Positions 25,335 to 35,620 of a stretch of DNA of 64,000 bases are shown one piece after another (position 1 is the first letter of the stretch; the number at the start of each line of letters is the position of its first letter). Where the stretch lies: positions 59,488,021 through 59,552,020 of the forward strand of contig OZ024908.1 in the NCBI GenBank assembly GCA_964017125.1, given 5' to 3'. The position numbers were made by a program, and so were the translations under genes. The notes below the pieces were generated by a model. It made no database searches, had not been told where the DNA came from, and was given only the letters and a program-made list of their open reading frames with translations. Source of the stretch: Flabesymbios commensalis. Taxonomy: Eukaryota; Annelida; Polychaeta; Terebellida; Flabelligeridae.

Positions 25335-25439
25335 TTTCCATCCCCTTTGTATGTTCTACATGTAAATAATTTTGTTTTGTGCAGATCTTTCCGTGATAAG
25401 GACAACGTACTGATCATTTTTCATAAAGTTGGAGATACA

Positions 25440-25700
25440 TTTTGGCTCAGTGTATCCGTTTCAGCGTATCCCCGTTCCGCATAACGGGGGGTACGCTGAA
25501 ACTAGTTTCAGCATACCGGGGGGTACGTTGAAACTAGTTTCAACTTACCCCCGGTACGCTGAAACTGGAAAAAGTTACCTACCCTAGTTTCAGATTACCC
25601 ACGGAGGTACGTTGAAACTAGTCTCAGCGTACCGGGGGGGGGGGGGTACGTTGAAACTAGCTTCAAAGTAACCCCCGGTATTTTGAAACTAAAAAAACAA
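25440..25700. repeat. Chain of inverted GTACGCTGAAACTAG units
   Basis: The motif GGGGTACGCTGAAACTAG and its complement CTAGTTTCAGCGTACC recur about six times in alternating orientation, broken by G and C runs. Related CAGTTTCAGATTAC / GTAATCTGAAACTAG pairs occur at 3205-3290 and 17640-17705. Confidence 0.7.
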
Positions 25701-25864
25701 AAACTTCTACCCCCCCCCCCCCCAAGCTAGGCCTATGTGACCTATGTACCAAATATAATTATTTCTGACCTTTTAAGTACCGCTACACCTAGGTTAAAAA
25801 GATGGATTGCCACGATTCGTTGTGTAGGCTACATGCATGGTTAACGTCCAATCAAGGTCAGGGT

Positions 25865-26056
25865 TTAACCTAAACTGACAAATTATTTGATTGAAATTTT
25901 CACGCACTTGAAGTAAGTAAACCTTATTCGGACTTTGTGAAATATTGTTGTTTGATGTCACGTTTTATCTATAACATGTTCAACAGCTTAGGTTAATTAA
26001 TGTGCTAATAAAAATGAAGAAACAAATATAATCGGGACCGGCGGTTAAAGGGTTAA
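25865..26056. mobile_element. TTAA MITE, ACTTGAAG hairpin family, partial
   Basis: Contains TTTTCACGCACTTGAAGT, the TGATGTCACGTTTTATCT segment and the end GGGACCGGCGGTTAAAGGGTTAA (key part GGCGGTTAAAGGGTTAA), as in the complete copy at 53110-53342. The hairpin is incomplete. Confidence 0.6.
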
Positions 26057-26173
26057 CGTTACAGTTTTTTACATGTTCACTCTAGATCTATTTTTTATGC
26101 GCCGGCAATTTGGTTTGATGTTAGATGACTGCCATGGTGTAGGCCTATGTTACAAGCATGTGGACAGGTAGGC

Positions 26174-26230
26174 TGGCCCAGTTTAGCCTATATGTGCACA
26201 AAGGTGGCCTAAAGCCCGATTCATTTCATT
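26174..26230 (+). mobile_element. Strongly 5'-truncated SINE with perfect 13-bp target duplication
   Basis: Only the last 57 bases of the SINE body are present (TGGCCCAGTTTAGCCTATAT onward). TGGACAGGTAGGC stands on both sides (26161-26173 and 26231-26243). 5' truncation and such a duplication are the marks of target-primed reverse transcription. Confidence 0.93.
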
Positions 26231-26799
26231 TGGACAGGTAGGCCCTTATACGGGTATTAAATTTGTTATTAGACCCCTACTTGATTCAAAACAGGCGCGG
26301 AAAGATGGACAACGCTACATCTGCAATAGATAAATCAATAGATAATAACCACAATGATAAACAAACAGCGCGAAGCAATTTTTTCGTTTGTTGCCCTGGA
26401 GATCATAAGGTTATAGAGAGATTGAAGACCTTCCGCAAACATTGTTGCGTCTATTGTCATAGACATCAAAGGGTGATATGGAGAACAAAATGTTTTAATA
26501 ACTCGTGCGATTTTATTCATAACTAGGGTAGGAAGCATCCACGCATCAGAGGCGCATGCAGGAATTTGGCCTGTGGTACGCACATATGATGCCGAAAAGT
26601 GGGGGGGGGGTGATTATAATTTGACGGTAATAATTCAAAGCAAACAATGTATATCTAATAATACAATTTATTTATCATCTATATCACTTTATTTATAATT
26701 GGTATCACTTTATTAATGATTGGTATAATTATTTATACATATATTTCAATTATATATATCGACATATTCATAGTATCAGGTAATTATTGCAATTATTGT

Positions 26800-27039
26800 C
26801 TATGAAAAAGGTAAGCGACGTATGCCACAGGAATCAAAGTCACTTAAAACATTGTCTGAATTACCGGGAATGTCATGGTGTATGTTCATTAGGGCTAGAT
26901 TACTCAATCGTGTCTCTTTCGTGGTGCTACGCAGGTATGTGTTTAATCTGCGCAAGCAGCTGAAAGACCTCTCAGCTGTTGCTGTAGAGACAGGCATCGT
27001 CAGAAGTACAGAAAAGATGGTGTGAATGTTTGGGAACAA
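26800..27039 (-). pseudogene. hAT transposase C-terminal remnant
   Basis: The minus strand encodes ATAERSFSCLRRLNTYLR followed by RLSNLALMNIHHD, the dimerisation (hATC) region that ends hAT-superfamily transposases, of the kind near TTF-type/ZMYM-like proteins. Only this last part (about 75 residues) is recognised; the DDE core and zinc finger are not found on the minus strand to the right. No inverted ends or 8-bp duplication were located. Confidence 0.85.
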
Positions 27040-27182
27040 ACCTGTTGCTTATAGGGCCTAAACCTGTGAAAAAAGCAAATTCGTCTCCAGAGTACAAATC
27101 AAAGAGAGTAACGCGTGAAGCATAACCACCGTTAACAAGACACTGCAGGTGTGTTTTTGTAGCATTTAATTGATATGTATTA

Positions 27183-27282
27183 GATAATTGGTGAAGAACA
27201 CGGCATTATTAGAAAGAAGAATCTGAGGGCGCAGCCCGAAGAGGCGTCTTTCTAATAATACCAGTGTTCTGAACCGATTATC
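27183..27282. repeat. Fold-back repeat next to the hAT remnant
   Basis: GATAATTGGTGAAGAACACG...ATTATTAGAAAGA is matched inverted by TCTTTCTAATAATACCAGTG...CCGATTATC. Arms are about 37 bases with several mismatches around a GC-rich centre (GAGGGCGCAGCCCGAAGAGG). Confidence 0.75.
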
Positions 27283-28016
27283 GGACATAGACGTTACCAG
27301 AACCCCTCCCCTGTGTCTACCTCACCTTTAAACTCAAACAATGTCCATGAACCAAAGTTTTGTTTATTGTTGAAATTTGGACACGCCCACTTATAGGAGA
27401 GGGGTTGTGTGCTCATAGAAACTGATGACAAAAGTAAATCTGGTGTCATATAGAAAAAAATAGTACTTGCTGGTGAGACGTGCTTCATCACAGTAACTTG
27501 ATTCTTGATGTTTCCCAGTCGTTAATAAATATTTGGTATGTACAATATAACTTTTTCTTTATAAATTATAAAGCAATCTATATTAATTTGATTTTTTTCA
27601 ATGTAATAGTTATAGATATATATATAATTATTTATCATGTATATATTCATGTTTATATTTCTCTGACATTCACAATCAAACTAATAATCAATGGCTCATA
27701 ACAAATCATACCAAATCAAGATAATAAAATATAACTTCAGGTATTGCTCCGCATAAAAATCAATGCTGGGTCAATATCATATCCCATGCATCAAACAGGA
27801 TACATTCAAACTAGGTCGGTTTAATGTTGGGCCAGCATCGCAGAAGTTGGACCATCGTTTTGACGTAGATAAGCACCGTTTATAGGCCTACAACTGATAT
27901 ACGGCTTTTAAAGGGGGGAAAATGTATTATGAATATTCCGGCTCATAGGCCTTATAGGGTCGTGTTTTTGTTTTGGGTACGTTGAACAGAGGGGGGGTGG
28001 GCACCCCGTGGGTGCC

Positions 28017-29261
28017 GCCGGTGTCAACGAATATTAAGCATCCCCATATATTAGGCATCCCTGGCAAGTCAAAAAATCACGTGACTGTGTGGGCATGCGC
28101 AGAGAGTGTCTACGCAGTGGAAATCTCACAAAGGTGTCTTGATCAATCCACCACACTTACACATTATTCTATGTCAAAGTGACTTAGTTTTAATACTTAG
28201 TTTTATTAGTAGCAAACATAGTTTTACACACTTGAAGTGAATTATGTTAGCCAATGTGTTAGAAAGTATAATCCATATCCCAGCTGGTGATCGCCAGAAT
28301 ACTATCCATTTCTAGACAAATGAGGGGATGCTTAATATTGCAATAAGAAGAACAAGACAGATGATGAAAAAAATTAGATTCCCCCGCCATGTTTTCTACC
28401 CTATTAGAATAAAAACAATATTTTTTCACATTGACATATATTTATATATTAGATTATTTATTAACGGTCTTTATACAGGGAATGCTTTACAAGGTTAATA
28501 AGTATAAGTCATAGTTATATTAGGCAGTATAAGACATATTTATATTAGGTAGAGTTGGCCATTCAGTAAGAGCGCATGCAGAGAGGTGCCTAATTTTGCT
28601 GACAAGTACAGGCACGCCGACACCCTGGCAAGTCGTTGCCAAATTAGACACTCCCCTCGTCCTGTGCAAGCTGACTTGTATGAACAAACCAGTACCATGG
28701 CAAACAATTTATATTTACTACTGGGCCCACACTTCATTATCGATTGTCTATATAGAAATTGCTACTAAGGTTGCGATAGATATAAATCAAAATTAGTTAT
28801 AATTTTAGAAAAAAAAGTATTATAAAAATACTTTGTCATGTCTTTCTTTTTTCTGCAATGATATATGATATGTTATAATGATGTATTAAACAATGATAAC
28901 TGACATTTCCATGCCAATTTACCAAATAGTATGCATTAGGAATTAAAATTAATTGGTTTATAATTTAATAAGATTGCTGTGATATTAGTATGATTATGTC
29001 TGCTGAATTTCAACAAGTGTGTGTATTACATATTTGATAATAGATTTGTGTCCAACTTATCATTGATTGCAATATTGCAATTGCAGAAGTCATGTAAGTT
29101 TTTTTCTTTAACTAGCAATTAAATATATAATATATACATCTGCTGATCATTTACGATGAGACACACAGCTGTCTCACTGTGACCACATTAAGTACCTTCT
29201 TGCGCAGAACCGGAAGGGAAGCCTAATATCGAGGGGATGCTTAATATGGCGTGACACCGGC
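28017..29261. mobile_element. 1.25-kb element with inverted ends (non-autonomous DNA transposon)
   Basis: Left end GCCGGTGTCAACGAATATTA followed by AGCATCCCC..ATATTAGGC.TCCC is matched inverted at the right end (GGGATGCTTAATATGGCGTG ACACCGGC, 29235-29261). About 45 bases pair with few mismatches. A further internal GGGGATGCTTAATATTG lies at 28323. No transposase frame is seen and no clear target duplication. Confidence 0.75.
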
Positions 29262-29269
29262 AACTCTCC

Positions 29270-29650
29270 TCTCAGATGACATTCAGATTTACATCCCTGT
29301 CTATTGAGAATGCCCAGAAATGTTTGCTAGCACTCTGTGGTAGCATTACACAGGGACACTACAGAAGTGTGTCTTTGACTGGATGATCTGAAATTCAACA
29401 GATGAGGTTTAGTCAGGTTTTCTCTTTTTAAATTTTTGATAGCGAAACAAATCCAAAAAACTCTGTAAGAAACCTGGAGTACTATTTGACAAGAATTTTA
29501 ATTTTCGCCAACATAGCCTATATCTCAAGTATTTAGAGGCCTGTTTTTATCATATTCTGTTTTTATCATTTCTAATTTTTCCGAGACTTTTAGATCAGTT
29601 GAGGGATATTTTTGCTTCAACTAAAATGCAGGGAATGCATTCGTTTGGTG
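29270..29650 (+). pseudogene. LINE reverse transcriptase fragment (CR1/L2-like)
   Basis: Broken frames give DDIQIYIP (the catalytic DD block of YADD), then CVFDWMI, then KKPGVLFDKNFNFRQH, in the order and spacing seen in CR1/L2-type reverse transcriptases. Several stops and frame changes are present. It starts directly beside the right end of the 28017-29261 element. Confidence 0.7.
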
Positions 29651-29779
29651 TGCAGTAAATTCAAGCCTCCCCCCCCCCCCCACACCATTGGACCCATCCC
29701 CCGGTATATCAGGGGATGAGTTAGCATATGGGTCTTGACATGCTGGGTATCAACAAATCACTTTTGATTTTTTCCCCAC

Positions 29780-30845
29780 CACGAGTGATGATGTCTTTAA
29801 AATTTAAAAAACTAAATATAGAAAAGCTACAGCTCCCGATGTAATTCCACCGATTTTTTTTAAACACGTTTCGAAATAGCACCTATCATTTTTGGACTAA
29901 TAAATAAATCTATTGAACAGGAATGTTTTCCCAGCGTTTTAAAAAAGCATATGTAGGGCCTACGCTGTACCAATATAACGAAAAGCTGACAAGCTAAAAA
30001 AAGTTAATTATTGTCCAATAAGCCTTTTACCAATTTTTGCCAAAATTTTCGATAAAGTATTAGCACACCAGATTTTAACGTTTAAAATGATGTACTTTCT
30101 CCACACCTTTTCGTCGTGGCCAGGGCTGTACTCGCCTTACTTGGTCTATTAGAAAATTTAAGCAAATTAATACCTTCTTGTCAAAACGAAAATTGGAGCT
30201 CTTCTGATGGATCTAAGCAAGGCGTTTGCCTCACGAGCTGCTGGTGTCAAAGCTGGAAGCCTATGGTGTTCAGCCCAAATCGTCTAAATTTATTCTGTTA
30301 TATCTTTCCAGCAGACAAAAGCGTGTTCATGGCGAACCACCAGCAAGTTAAGGAGTTCCACAAGATTTTGTTCTCAGTCCTATGGTTTTCAATGTTTTAT
30401 TTTATTTTGCAAAAACTGTCCTGCTTACAAATTATGCAGATGATAACACTTTCCTATGTAATTGCCAAATTATACCTGAGAAGGAAAGCAAAAAATGTAT
30501 TTGGTGGTTTGCTATAAAGTGCATGACAGGTAATCCGGACAAATTTCAGGCTATTTTATTAAATTGCGAGAGTGAGTACAGTCATTCCCTATATGTCGTA
30601 AATGGTTGCTCCATCGATCCAAGCGAAGAAGTAAGACTGCTTGGAATGAAACTGGAAAATCGGTTGGTTTTTAATCACCATTCTAATGAATAATGTAAGA
30701 AAACAGGCAGACAAGTGAATGCTCTGAAAAACCTATGCCATCACATCAGCTAAGATGTGAGGATGGCCGTTTTCAGAGGTTTTTTCTTGAGCAAGTTTCA
30801 GTATTGCCCAGAAATATGGCCCCATTGTTCATTATCTGAAAAATT
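29780..30845 (+). pseudogene. LINE reverse transcriptase remnant (Jockey/CR1-like)
   Basis: In order: KATAPDVIPPIF (finger block), a PSVLKK...NKPF segment, a MDLSKAF-like stretch, then an open segment with NYADDNTFLCNCQ (catalytic YADD), NPDKFQAILLNCE, EEVRLLGMKL and finally KFQYCPEIWPHCS. The catalytic pair is intact but the frame is broken several times, so it is a fossil LINE. The piece at 30116-30517 is another frame of the same region. Confidence 0.9.
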
Positions 30846-30929
30846 CAAGAACGGGCTCCACGGTAGAAGCCTAAACGGGAAAGTAGCAATTTTTTTAATT
30901 ATTAGGCCTACCGACCTGATTGCATCCTC

Positions 30930-31681
30930 GGCACTGAATCTTGGCTTGACAAGGATACTACTACCAGCGAAATTTTCCCTCCTGAATACCAAGTTTTACG
31001 TAGAGATCCGTGAAGGAGGAGTCTTTATTGCTGTCAAAAAACATTATGACATGACCCTCCTCCCTGATTTACAAACTAACTGCGGTTGTTTTTATAGACC
31101 TCCTGACTCCAAAATTAGTACTTCAGAAGAACTTGTGAAATCTTTAGACCTGATGCCAAAAAATCAAATCAGACCATTGTCCTGGGAGGTGATTTCAACC
31201 TACCTGGAATTGACTGGGACAATGGGGTAGTAAATCCTAAAGCAGCAAACAAATCCTAATGCGAGCTGCTTTTATCAAGCCTAGATATACACATGCCTTG
31301 GCCCAAATTCATAAATAACCTACCAGAGAAGAAAATATTTTGAACCTCCTGATCACAAATAAACCTGGTTTAATTAAATATTCTCATAGTGTACCTGGAA
31401 TCTCAGATCACTGTGCTGTGGTGACCGAACTGGATATTGACTCGCCCTACCGCCGTACAAAACACCGCCCAGTGCATCAGTTCAAAAATGCTAATTGGGA
31501 AGCTATCAGGCAACAAATTAGGAGCTGCTTGACCTCCTTTTCAAAAAATAGTCCCAGCTGTTCTGTTAATGAAAATTGGTTGAAACTAAAATCCATCCTA
31601 AATCAATGCCTGGACAAATTTATACCAACCACGGTAGGGGCCTACATGTGGAAATGTGAGGACTGCATCGTATTTCTATAG
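30930..31681 (+). pseudogene. LINE endonuclease remnant (APE type)
   Basis: Broken frames show ILLPAKFSL, EGGVFIAVKK, CFYRPPDS, LGGDFNLPGIDWDN (the GDFN metal-site motif) and PGISDHCAVVTELD (the SDH catalytic motif), then QFKNANWEAIRQQI of the linker. It lies downstream of a reverse transcriptase piece on the same strand, the reverse of the order inside one LINE, so it belongs to a separate copy or a rearranged one. Confidence 0.88.
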
Positions 31682-32225
31682 TATAGATACAGATAAGAAG
31701 CTCCGTCTACCGAGCATGATGGAACTCAATTACGACTTTTGGCACAGCTGACTTTGTGATTGTTTTATTTAATATTTTGGCGGCATGAAGTGTCAAACTT
31801 AAAAAATCATATAATATCAATAAATTTCCCATTATATGATGCATGAATACAGCCTAAAGTGAATAATATAATTGTATTAGTCTTTTTTATTTTAAGTTAA
31901 ACTTGCGTGTTCAATGTTGTTTCCCCCGAAAATACACGATCTTCGAATGGAATGCCTGCCGCGCATGTTGCTGTGAGCGATAATAGAAACATCTCCGAGA
32001 AAAAATGATAAACAAAACAGAATAGGTCTACAACACTGAACTGTCAGTAGTAGTCTAGATCTAGACTGTCGACTATTCTGTGAAACTCAATGACCTCGAC
32101 CTCCTTTGCCTTCGCCGCTTCGGCTTTGTTTTCACTGAGCTGGCTAAATAGTAATTACAACGAAGTATGGGGGAGGGTTCTTATAATTATATTAGGCCTA
32201 AATATAACCTTGTTTTTGAACCGAG

Positions 32226-32233
32226 TGACGTCA
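32226..32233. promoter_or_regulatory. Perfect CRE-like palindrome TGACGTCA
   Basis: Sits in GAGTGACGTCACTGCGTTTC, in a segment duplicated at 34198. The match to the CREB/ATF site is exact, but no promoter or gene beside it is known. Confidence 0.35.
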
Positions 32234-32242
32234 CTGCGTTTC

Positions 32243-32515
32243 ACGGTAACCGGGCGACTCGGACCCTATGCCAACTCGGACCCTATACCAACTCGGACCC
32301 TAGACCAACTCGGACACTACCAACTCGGACACTATGATAAACCAACTCGGACCCTATACCAACTCGGACCCCATGATTATTTAACCAACTCGGACACTAC
32401 TCAAACCCTGCTGATAGGCCTATTAGTTGAACACAGATCGGTCAGACCCTATGTTTATCTAACAGACTCTATGATCATATAACCAACTCGGACACTGCTT
32501 GGACCCTCCTGATAA
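32243..32515. repeat. Minisatellite of CCAACTCGGACCCTA type, copy 1
   Basis: About twelve degenerate copies of CCAACTCGGACCCTATA or CCAACTCGGACACTA with variable spacers. It follows an 85-bp segment (32160-32245) that recurs beside the second array at 34150-34220. Confidence 0.85.
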
Positions 32516-32804
32516 CAGGAGCGTTAAGCGTCGGCGTGATCTTCTAAATGCAATTACTGAGTCTAGTGTCAACTGAAGTTCAACGAGCGTAATTAACATT
32601 CACACGTGATACAGCTGACAACTGTTAATTATACTCTGGTATTGTCAAACAATGGAAATGTGCGGAGTAAATATATCGGCTACATTGATGCAATAACAGT
32701 CATGTCATCAAGTCGTTGTTTCATGTTTAAGGTGTTGAGTAGAATATCAAGAATATAATGATTATATATTCTTGCTAATATTAAGGTCATGATTAAAAAA
32801 CATA

Positions 32805-33179
32805 GCTTAAAGGGACTGGCCCAGGCTAAAATCATCAAAAAATCGGTGATTTTATTTCGGGTTCTTAATATGACCATATGATGTAAACATGTACATAGAC
32901 TATAACTGCAAATTTTCATAATTTTTGTGCTGCGCATTCACCCGTTAGGCTAGATATAGAGACAAATTCCCGCATTTCCTATTTTTGACATGGTTGTAAA
33001 TAATTAGAAATCAGGAATTTTGTCTCTATATCTAGCCTAACTGGTGAATGCGCAGCACAAAAATTATAAAAATTTGCAGTTCTAGTGTATGTACATGTTT
33101 ACATCATATGGTCATATTAAGAACCCGAAATAAAATCACCCATTTTTTATGATTTTAGCATAGGCCATTCCCTTTAAGC
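32805..33179. mobile_element. 375-bp long inverted repeat (MITE)
   Basis: Arms of about 165 bases: GCTTAAAGGGACTGGCCCAG... at the left is matched inverted by ...GGCCATTCCCTTTAAGC at the right, with a spacer of about 40 bases. The ATAGAGACAAA and GTGCTGCGCATTCACC parts pair without gaps. The arms are well over 90 percent alike by eye. Confidence 0.88.
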
Positions 33180-33483
33180 AATGTTTTTTTTTATTATAAA
33201 TCTATAGATAGAAATAAACTTTTTTGCAAACACAGGACGGCTCGCCACATATAACATGAATAAATGTTGATTATTAGAGATGGTTGAAGTTAGAAGTGAT
33301 GTAGGGCACAAAAAAATAGTAAATTTGCAAATACAAATAATTAGAGACGGGCGGCTCGCTACAAGTGAAGAAATGACAATCAGAGACAACATGTATATCT
33401 AAAATGTAATATTAATTAATCTTTATATCAATAAAATGTGATGTTTCTTTTGTTTCGTGATCATCATTGTATCTGTATATATT

Positions 33484-33526
33484 TGTTGTTATTTATTATC
33501 AGATAAATAAATAACAACAAATATAT
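33484..33526. repeat. Short inverted repeat
   Basis: TTTGTTGTTATTTATT and AATAAATAACAACAAA flank ATCAGATA. Confidence 0.8.
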
Positions 33527-33654
33527 ATAGACTATAATATATTTTATTTGGTTAACAGATGGTAAATGTCGTCATTAGCATGAGGAGGGTTAGCTGAGCT
33601 TTCCAGTATATCACACCTCACTAGTCGGCAGGACATGTCATCACTCTGTTGAGT

Positions 33655-33862
33655 TGTTCCTCCACTGTTGATGTTGATTGCGTTTTAGATGGTCTTTTAT
33701 CTACCGTTGAAGTTAATTGCGTTTTATATGGTGTTTTATCTACAGTTGAAGTTAATTACGTTCTATATGGTGTTTTATCTACTGTTGAAGTTAATTACAT
33801 TTTATATCGTGTTTTATCAACTGTTCAGAGTCAATTGCATTTCAGGTGGTGTTTTATCTAAT
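33655..33862. repeat. Tandem repeat, 39-bp unit, five copies
   Basis: Unit CTACCGTTGAAGTTAATTGC followed by GTTTTATATGGTGTTTTAT. All three plus-strand frames stay open for parts of it because 39 is a multiple of three; no gene evidence. Confidence 0.9.
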
Positions 33863-33994
33863 CTTGCCATTATTGCATTTCACCTGTGCCTACACTTAGC
33901 GCGGCCTGAATGAAGATAAAACAAACAAAACTTAGTGGCCTGATATATTCAGTAGGCTTAATATTGTTAATAAAAGCTACTAAATAGGGCTCGA

Positions 33995-34130
33995 GTTGGT
34001 TTTAGACGGGTCGGACCCTATGCCAACTCGGACACTATTCTACCATTACCAAGTCGGACACTGCAGTAAACCAACTCGGACACTGTTTGTAGCAGGGTCC
34101 GAGTTGGTTAGGGTCCGAGTTGACCCGGAA
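33995..34130. repeat. Minisatellite of CCAACTCGGACCCTA type, copy 2
   Basis: Five to six units, the last two in inverted orientation (GGGTCCGAGTTGG). It lies upstream of the repeated segment with TGACGTCA, whereas array 1 lies downstream of it. Confidence 0.8.
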
Positions 34131-34197
34131 CCCGTTTCACAGTCTGACATAATAAGGTATGGGGGAGGGAGTGTTATATAACCTTGTTTTCATCGAG

Positions 34198-34205
34198 TGA
34201 CGTCA
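34198..34205. promoter_or_regulatory. Perfect CRE-like palindrome TGACGTCA, second copy
   Basis: Same context as 32226 (CGAGTGACGTCACTGCGTTT). Both are about 30 bases after ACCTTGTTTT-type sequence. Confidence 0.35.
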
Positions 34206-34216
34206 CTGCGTTTCAC

Positions 34217-34325
34217 AGAATTAGTATTAACCCGAGGAGACTTACGTTAGGTGTTGTGTCTCCTGTTCACAGAATTAGTATTAACCCATGGAGACTTACA
34301 GTAGGTGTTGTGTCTCCTGTAGGCT
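34217..34325. repeat. 54-bp direct repeat, two copies
   Basis: CACAGAATTAGTATTAACCC...GTTGTGTCTCCTGT occurs twice head to tail with three differences, right after the CRE-like site. Confidence 0.85.
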
Positions 34326-34329
34326 GTTA

Positions 34330-35250
34330 CATTAGTCAACATTGTCCTAATCATGATAATGTCCCCCGGTTGACAAGCTGCGAGGCACCAGTCCAGTGCA
34401 GATTGTGACATTAACATTTTGTATCACAGGTCTAGTAACCTTAGTTTATCACTAGACCTGGTGGCATGTAACTAGACCAGGTAAGCTTGAATCTGATACG
34501 GTATGGACTTTAAAAAACAAACAAATTATGTACAAGTGATGTACAACCCGCAATCATTGTGATTTTTATAAAAGTTAAAAATAACAAAGACAAACATATA
34601 TCATAATACCATAATAATCACTTGTCATTTCACATTGAAAAGTCAGTTTAGATGATATCAAGTCACATAATCAAATAATATAAATAACAAATTTGCAGTG
34701 TACTTGGCTCTAGATGGTGTAAGCGTTCCGTCTAAGTATATACCGTATTATATACGTTACTAGAACACGTGTAAAATGCCTCAATTCCACTGGCAGATTT
34801 TACTTCTTTTTGCACTCCCCCCCTATCTAGTACCGCATATCATAATGAAGCCTGGACTGTGCATTTTCAAAAACAGCTCCGATAAGGGGTTGCTACGAAG
34901 AAAGATTTTGAGCTAGGCCCCCTGGTGTGCAAAAAGGTCACCATAGTTCAAATTAGGCTTAAATTCATACCCTCTTTCACAGACCAGAGTCACATCCTTT
35001 TAAACCTCTCTATCCCTGTCAGATTATCATGAAACAGTTATCAGGTTGGTTATATCTGATATCCGGGATGAAGGAGACATTGTGTACAAGTTTATTAAAT
35101 ATCCACAGAAATACATTTTCTTTGTATTTGTTTTTAATTCAACAGAGGTTGAAACAGCCGCATTGATAATATTTTGTGTGATGATTCCATCTTTAATATA
35201 CACCTGCCGTGATTTCGGCTCATTTAGGGTGGTGAGACCATATGAACAGT
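34330..35250. other. Intergenic stretch upstream of ATR
   Basis: AT-rich, with no gene or repeat that I can support. Confidence 0.5.
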
Positions 35251-35545
35251 ATAAACGGCGGCCATTTTGTTTGAATTTCTGGAGTCTATAAACAACATCC
35301 AGCTTCCCGTCTGGAAACGAAGTGCCAGACAGGTGCCCCGACTAAGTCTCGTGGGGCTATAGACTGTACAGCCTAGGTCCTAGGTCTAGGACTATAGCTG
35401 AGAAATTCAATGCGACTCGCTCCACTAGGGCTAGACTAGGACTAGGTCCGCCGTGCGTATGTCAATAAATCCCTCATACTGACCGATTTTAAATCAGTTT
35501 TTTTGACCGGTTAGAAATCACTAACAGTAAAAACTAGCAAAAGTC
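35250..35545 (+). promoter_or_regulatory. Candidate ATR promoter region
   Basis: This stretch is more GC-rich and CpG-bearing than its surroundings and lies just upstream of the candidate leader exon. Near 35257 it has CGGCGGCCATTTTG, whose reverse complement resembles the YY1 site found downstream of many TATA-less housekeeping promoters. No TATA box is obvious. The placement is inference from position and this motif only. Confidence 0.25.
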
Positions 35546-35620
35546 ATGGATTCAGGAGTAAATGGTAATAATTTCGGAAAACAAAAAGTTGTACAATTCA
35601 AGATTGCTGCTGAGCCTGAG
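35546..35620 (+). other. Possible first (upstream) exon of ATR with an open frame
   Basis: An ATG in good context (G at -3 and +4) opens 25 codons and ends at a plausible GAG/GTATGA donor. If spliced to the best acceptor before the ATR start exon (exon from 37049), the frame is the same as ATR but meets a TGA at 37067-37069, seven codons before the ATR ATG. It would then be an upstream open frame of 31 codons in a 5' leader. No homology supports it as coding; it may also be unrelated open sequence. Confidence 0.3.

Noticed and set aside
30116-30517. 133-residue frame as a host gene
   Set aside because: It is an off-frame reading of a decayed LINE reverse transcriptase; the YADD frame overlaps it.
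35546-35620. Use of this open frame as the coding N-terminus of ATR
   Set aside because: Every acceptor before 37088 either meets an in-frame stop or has the wrong phase, and the peptide has no match in ATR.
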